From Suttonella ornithocola (GTDB lineage: Bacteria > Pseudomonadota > Gammaproteobacteria > Cardiobacteriales > Cardiobacteriaceae): DNA of 18,690 nt. Made by a program: the position numbers and the translations under genes. How positions within the stretch are numbered: position 1 is the stretch's first letter; each line of letters starts with the position of its first letter. The stretch covers positions 1 to 18,690 of the forward strand of contig NZ_LWHB01000119.1 in assembly GCF_001889065.1 (NCBI RefSeq). The letters run 5' to 3'. Shown piece by piece: positions 16,096 to 18,690 of the stretch. Under the pieces are notes generated by a model that searched no databases, was not told the DNA's origin, and saw only the letters and a program-made list of their open reading frames with translations.

Positions 16096-17226
16096 ATGGC
16101 ATTTGAATTATTAGACGAACAAGATATCTCTCCACAAGTACTAATCAAAGTTATTGGTGTTGGAGGGGGCGGTTGTAACGCCGTAAAACAAATGATGGAT
16201 TTTGACCTCGAAGGTGTAGAACTCATTTGTGCTAACACAGATATGCAGGTATTAAATAATAGTCCTATTCCAAATAAACTACAGTTAGGCGTCCATACAA
16301 CGCGTGGTATGGGAGCAGGCTCTAAACCTGAAATAGGACGTAAAGCAGCTGAAGAGGATAGCGATCGTATTCGTGAAATACTCTCTGGCGCAGATATGGT
16401 TTTTATTGCTGCTGGAATGGGAGGAGGAACAGGGACCGGTGCAGCTCCCGTTATTTCAAGTATTGCAAGAGAAATGGGAATTTTAACGGTTGCCATTGTC
16501 ACCAAACCTTTTTCTTATGAAGGTGCTAAACGAATGAGAATGGCAGAGCAAGGCTTAGAAGTTCTCAAAGAAGAAGTCGATTGCTTAATCATTATTCCTA
16601 ATGATCGCATTAGCGACATTATGGATGAAGAAATTACCATTGAAAATGCTTTTAAAATTGTTGATGGCGTTTTAAAAGATGGTGTTCAAGGAATTGCGAA
16701 TGTTATTCAAAGAGAAGGACTTATCAATACGGATTTAGAAGACGTTAAGACAATTATGTCTGAACGTGGTATTGGTATCATGGGTACAGGTGAAGCTAAA
16801 GGCGAAGATCGTGCAAGAACTGCAACAGAAAAAGCAATTTCATCACCACTGCTTGAAAATATTGATTTATCCTCAGCTCGCGGATTATTAGTCAACGTAT
16901 CTGCTAGTCGTAGCGTAAAAATGTCTGAATATAATACGGTTGGTCAATTAATATCAGAGCTAATTGATGAAGATAGAGTTAATGCAAAACTTGGTTTACT
17001 GATTGATGAAGATCTTGGCGATACTTTAAGAGTAACTGTTATTGCAACGGGCATTGATTCAAGCGAAAATCAAGAAGAAGAAAGTGAAGAGGAAATTCCT
17101 GATTTATTAGGTACCATTAGCAATAAACCTAATAATGAAAAACAAACAGATAAGGCAGGACAAAAAGGAGATGGTTATTTAGATAATCTAAATATTCCAG
17201 CTATTTTACGTCGTAGAGTAAAATAA
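16096..17226 (+). CDS. ftsZ: Cell division GTPase FtsZ
   Basis: FtsZ polymerises with GTP at midcell to form the Z ring that organises the divisome. The 376-residue protein has VIGVGGGGCNAV, the tubulin signature G109-G-G-T-G-T-G in AAGMGGGTGTGAAP, VTKPFSYEG, and the T7 loop INTDLEDVKTIM with both acidic catalytic residues. After the globular domain (to about residue 318) come an acidic linker of about 40 residues and the conserved tail LNIPAILRRRVK, which in E. coli (DIPAFLRKQAD) binds FtsA and ZipA. GGAGGAAG directly upstream is the strongest Shine-Dalgarno in the window, and the 16-nt gap before it is the largest in the cluster. Both agree with high, partly independent synthesis. Confidence 0.98.
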   Translation: MAFELLDEQDISPQVLIKVIGVGGGGCNAVKQMMDFDLEGVELICANTDMQVLNNSPIPNKLQLGVHTTRGMGAGSKPEIGRKAAEEDSDRIREILSGADMVFIAAGMGGGTGTGAAPVISSIAREMGILTVAIVTKPFSYEGAKRMRMAEQGLEVLKEEVDCLIIIPNDRISDIMDEEITIENAFKIVDGVLKDGVQGIANVIQREGLINTDLEDVKTIMSERGIGIMGTGEAKGEDRARTATEKAISSPLLENIDLSSARGLLVNVSASRSVKMSEYNTVGQLISELIDEDRVNAKLGLLIDEDLGDTLRVTVIATGIDSSENQEEESEEEIPDLLGTISNKPNNEKQTDKAGQKGDGYLDNLNIPAILRRRVK

Positions 17227-17228
17227 TT

Positions 17229-18191
17229 ATGGCACGCCAACGTACAATTAAGCGAGAAGTAAAGGGTTCAGGTATTGGTGTTCATAGTGGAAATCAATGT
17301 GATATCCATTTCTTACCTGCTCCTGTTGGTACAGGAATTGTTTTTCGACGTATAGATTTAAATCCTTATGTTGAGATTCCAGTGAGTGCAACTGATGTAC
17401 ATGATACGTTGTTATGTACGGCTATGATTGTTGATGGTGTACGAATCGCTACTGTTGAGCATTTAATGTCAGCACTGGCAGGGTTAGGAATTGATAATCT
17501 TTATATTGACTTAAATTCTCCAGAAGTGCCTATAATGGATGGAAGTGCAGCTCCTTTTATTTACTTGTTACAACAAGCAGGTATTCGAGAACAAGATGCT
17601 GCCAAGCGTTTTATTTGTATTGATGAAGCAATTGAAGTTAGAGATGGCGATAAATGGGCGCGTATTATTCCTTTTAATGGTTATCGATTAGATTTTACTA
17701 TTGCTTTTAATCATCCTGTTTTCCGACATCGAGGCTCACATTTTCGTTTAAATTTTTCTACGCAAACTTATATTCGAGAAATTAGTCGCGCAAGGACTTT
17801 TGGGTTTTTGAGAGATATTGAATATTTGCAGAGTAATGGTTTAGCATTAGGCGGTAGTCTTGATAATGCGGTTGTTGTTGATGATTACCGCATAATGAAT
17901 GAGCAAGGTTTACGTTTTGATGATGAATTTGTCCGACATAAGTTATTAGATGCTATTGGAGATCTATATATGCTTGGTGCGCCTATTATTGGTTGGTATC
18001 AAGGATATAAATCAGGACATGATTTAAATAATAAGCTATGTCATGCTGTGCTAGCGAATCAAGAGCAATGGCATTGGCAGATTATTGATAATGAGAGTAA
18101 AAATTTTTTAGATTATGATACTTTTTATAATAGCTCGATAATCTTAGAACCTGTATTCATAAATACAACTAAAATATTGGGGCTGAAATAG
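17229..18191 (+). CDS. lpxC: UDP-3-O-acyl-N-acetylglucosamine deacetylase LpxC
   Basis: LpxC is the zinc hydrolase that commits UDP-3-O-acyl-GlcNAc to lipid A synthesis. Zinc ligands and catalytic residues are intact: H78 in TVEHLMSALAGLG, H237 and D241 in HKLLDAIGDLY, and H264 in SGHDLNNKL. VPIMDGSAAPF, ISRARTFGFLRDIEYL and NAVVVDDY follow the E. coli sequence closely. The length is 320 residues against 305 in E. coli; the excess is a C-terminal tail of about 14 residues after ILEP. The stop codon is seven bases from an IS1595-type relic, so the tail may have been reshaped by insertion. The start is two nt after ftsZ with no clear Shine-Dalgarno, implying coupling to ftsZ. Confidence 0.97.
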   Translation: MARQRTIKREVKGSGIGVHSGNQCDIHFLPAPVGTGIVFRRIDLNPYVEIPVSATDVHDTLLCTAMIVDGVRIATVEHLMSALAGLGIDNLYIDLNSPEVPIMDGSAAPFIYLLQQAGIREQDAAKRFICIDEAIEVRDGDKWARIIPFNGYRLDFTIAFNHPVFRHRGSHFRLNFSTQTYIREISRARTFGFLRDIEYLQSNGLALGGSLDNAVVVDDYRIMNEQGLRFDDEFVRHKLLDAIGDLYMLGAPIIGWYQGYKSGHDLNNKLCHAVLANQEQWHWQIIDNESKNFLDYDTFYNSSIILEPVFINTTKILGLK

Positions 18192-18420
18192 ATTAGCATT
18201 AAATTTTACACCGTTTCCGCAGGATTTTAAGCTGCTGAGATGATATCCCATAGGTGAACCGAACTCACATTCATTCAAAAATAAAGAAAACGATTTGCGA
18301 TCAATGCCATTATCTTTTATCAGTTCCCGCTTTGCCTGATTCCAAAAATTTTCAATCTTATTAATATGATTTTTTTATTCGGTAAAATATAGTAGGGTTC
18401 CCAAAAAATGCATACAACGT
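18192..18420. other. IS-derived spacer after lpxC
   Basis: No intact gene and no clear rho-independent terminator for the dcw transcript are visible. Most of the stretch is the relic of an IS1595-type transposase, listed separately. Positions 18372-18420 are AT-rich and unassigned. secM and secA, which follow lpxC in E. coli, are not found in the window. Confidence 0.6.
18198..18371 (-). pseudogene. C-terminal relic of an IS1595-family (IS1016-like) transposase
   Basis: Translation of the minus strand gives NHINKIENFWNQAKREL, then KDNGIDRKSFSLFLNECEF and, further on, GNGVKFN. The first two match the conserved C-terminal signature of IS1016/IS1595 transposases as I recall it (HINGIENFWNQAKR, then a LYLKECEWRFN block). 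The frame has a stop just upstream (18375-18377), so the N-terminal two thirds are missing. The part after ECEF no longer resembles the family until GVKFN. It cannot be the missing part of the element at positions 1-394, which continues outwards from the left edge, so it is a separate, older insertion. Confidence 0.75.
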
Positions 18421-18690
18421 TATAGTAAAATCACTTATAATCCAATTTATCCAAAACAGATATAAAAACAACTTGTAGTAGAATTATCAAAAACAAACTG
18501 AGCATATCCTATGACCTACTGCAGCCAATTCCGACAGAAAATTCTTAACGATATTGCTAATGGAGAAACTTGGCGCGCTGTTGCAAAGCGCTACAAAATC
18601 AGCAAATTCACCGTCTATAGCTGGATTAAAAATCCCCATCCTAAAGGCTTTACTGAGCGTAAGCCCTCAAAGATTGATGATGAAGCCTTG
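18421..18690 (+). mobile_element. Left part of an IS630-family insertion sequence
   Basis: The transposase start at 18511 shows an IS630-type element entering the window edge. These elements insert at TA. TATAGTAAAATC at 18421 is a plausible left end about 90 bases before the start codon, but the right end is outside the window, so the inverted repeat is unconfirmed. Another TATAGT at 18388 is a weaker alternative. Confidence 0.45.
18511..18690 (+). CDS. IS630-family transposase, N-terminal part, cut by the window edge
   Basis: From the ATG at 18511 sixty codons are open to the end of the window. The protein begins MTYCSQFRQKILNDIANGE and has a helix-turn-helix at about residues 18-40 (TWRAVAKRYKISKFTVYSWI), followed by a basic stretch. 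This is the form of the IS630 orfA or N-terminal transposase domain (MTYSxxFRxxVL in relatives). The DDE catalytic domain would lie beyond 18690, so I cannot say whether it is intact. The coding DNA looks richer in G and C than the neighbouring spacer, which suits a recent arrival. Confidence 0.82.
   Translation, partial: MTYCSQFRQKILNDIANGETWRAVAKRYKISKFTVYSWIKNPHPKGFTERKPSKIDDEAL

Noticed and set aside
16068..16505. 145-codon minus-strand open frame across the ftsZ start
   Set aside because: It is a shadow of ftsZ; its Pro- and Ile-rich composition reflects the complementary Gly-rich motifs.
17531..17536. TATAAT inside lpxC
   Set aside because: It encodes part of the conserved VPIMDGS motif, has no -35 partner, and no downstream gene needs it.
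18210..18240. Rho-independent terminator after lpxC
   Set aside because: The GC-containing words there do not pair into a stem, and no T run follows.
1..18690. tRNA, rRNA, riboswitch, CRISPR array or phage genes
   Set aside because: No cloverleaf, conserved rRNA segment, regularly spaced repeats or phage proteins were seen on either strand.

Overview
The window holds one complete division and cell wall (dcw) cluster: fifteen genes plus lpxC, all on the + strand, in the order mraZ, rsmH, ftsL, ftsI, murE, murF, mraY, murD, ftsW, murG, murC, ddl, ftsQ, ftsA, ftsZ, lpxC. Insertion-sequence DNA lies on both sides. The ftsQ-ftsA-ftsZ-lpxC order, the meso-DAP type MurE and the presence of lpxC point to a Gram-negative gammaproteobacterium. 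The DNA is AT-rich. The proteins diverge clearly from Escherichia coli, and the IS1595-type transposases resemble those I know from small pathogens and commensals of the Neisseria/Moraxella/Cardiobacterium kind. Cardiobacteriales is my best guess, held weakly.

Layout. Positions 1-394 carry the 5' part of an IS1595-family transposase on the minus strand, broken by two homopolymer indels and a substitution at the likely first catalytic Asp. Positions 395-722 are a very AT-rich spacer with A/T tracts, small dyads, a good sigma70-type promoter (657-684) and a degenerate set of MraZ boxes directly after it. Positions 723-18191 are the gene cluster, with almost no intergenic space: most junctions are 4-17 bp overlaps or gaps of 2-10 nt, and the largest gap (16 nt) precedes ftsZ, which also has the strongest Shine-Dalgarno. 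Positions 18192-18420 contain the 3' relic of a second IS1595-type transposase (minus strand) that almost touches lpxC, and from 18511 to the edge runs the start of an IS630-family transposase (+).

How the genes work together. MurC, MurD, MurE and MurF build the UDP-MurNAc-pentapeptide, using D-Ala-D-Ala from Ddl. MraY and MurG make lipid I and lipid II. FtsW and FtsI polymerise and crosslink septal peptidoglycan. FtsL and FtsQ belong to the FtsQLB activating complex, and FtsA anchors the FtsZ ring to the membrane. MraZ is the cluster regulator, RsmH methylates 16S rRNA, and LpxC commits precursor to lipid A. murB is not in this cluster.

I see no undescribed biological system here. The points worth a second look are local: a 35-residue insertion with two cysteines in FtsI, an altered phosphate-2 motif in FtsA, a minimal FtsL cytoplasmic tail, changed motifs in MurE and Ddl, the transposase decay pattern, and an lpxC stop codon that may lie inside an IS end.
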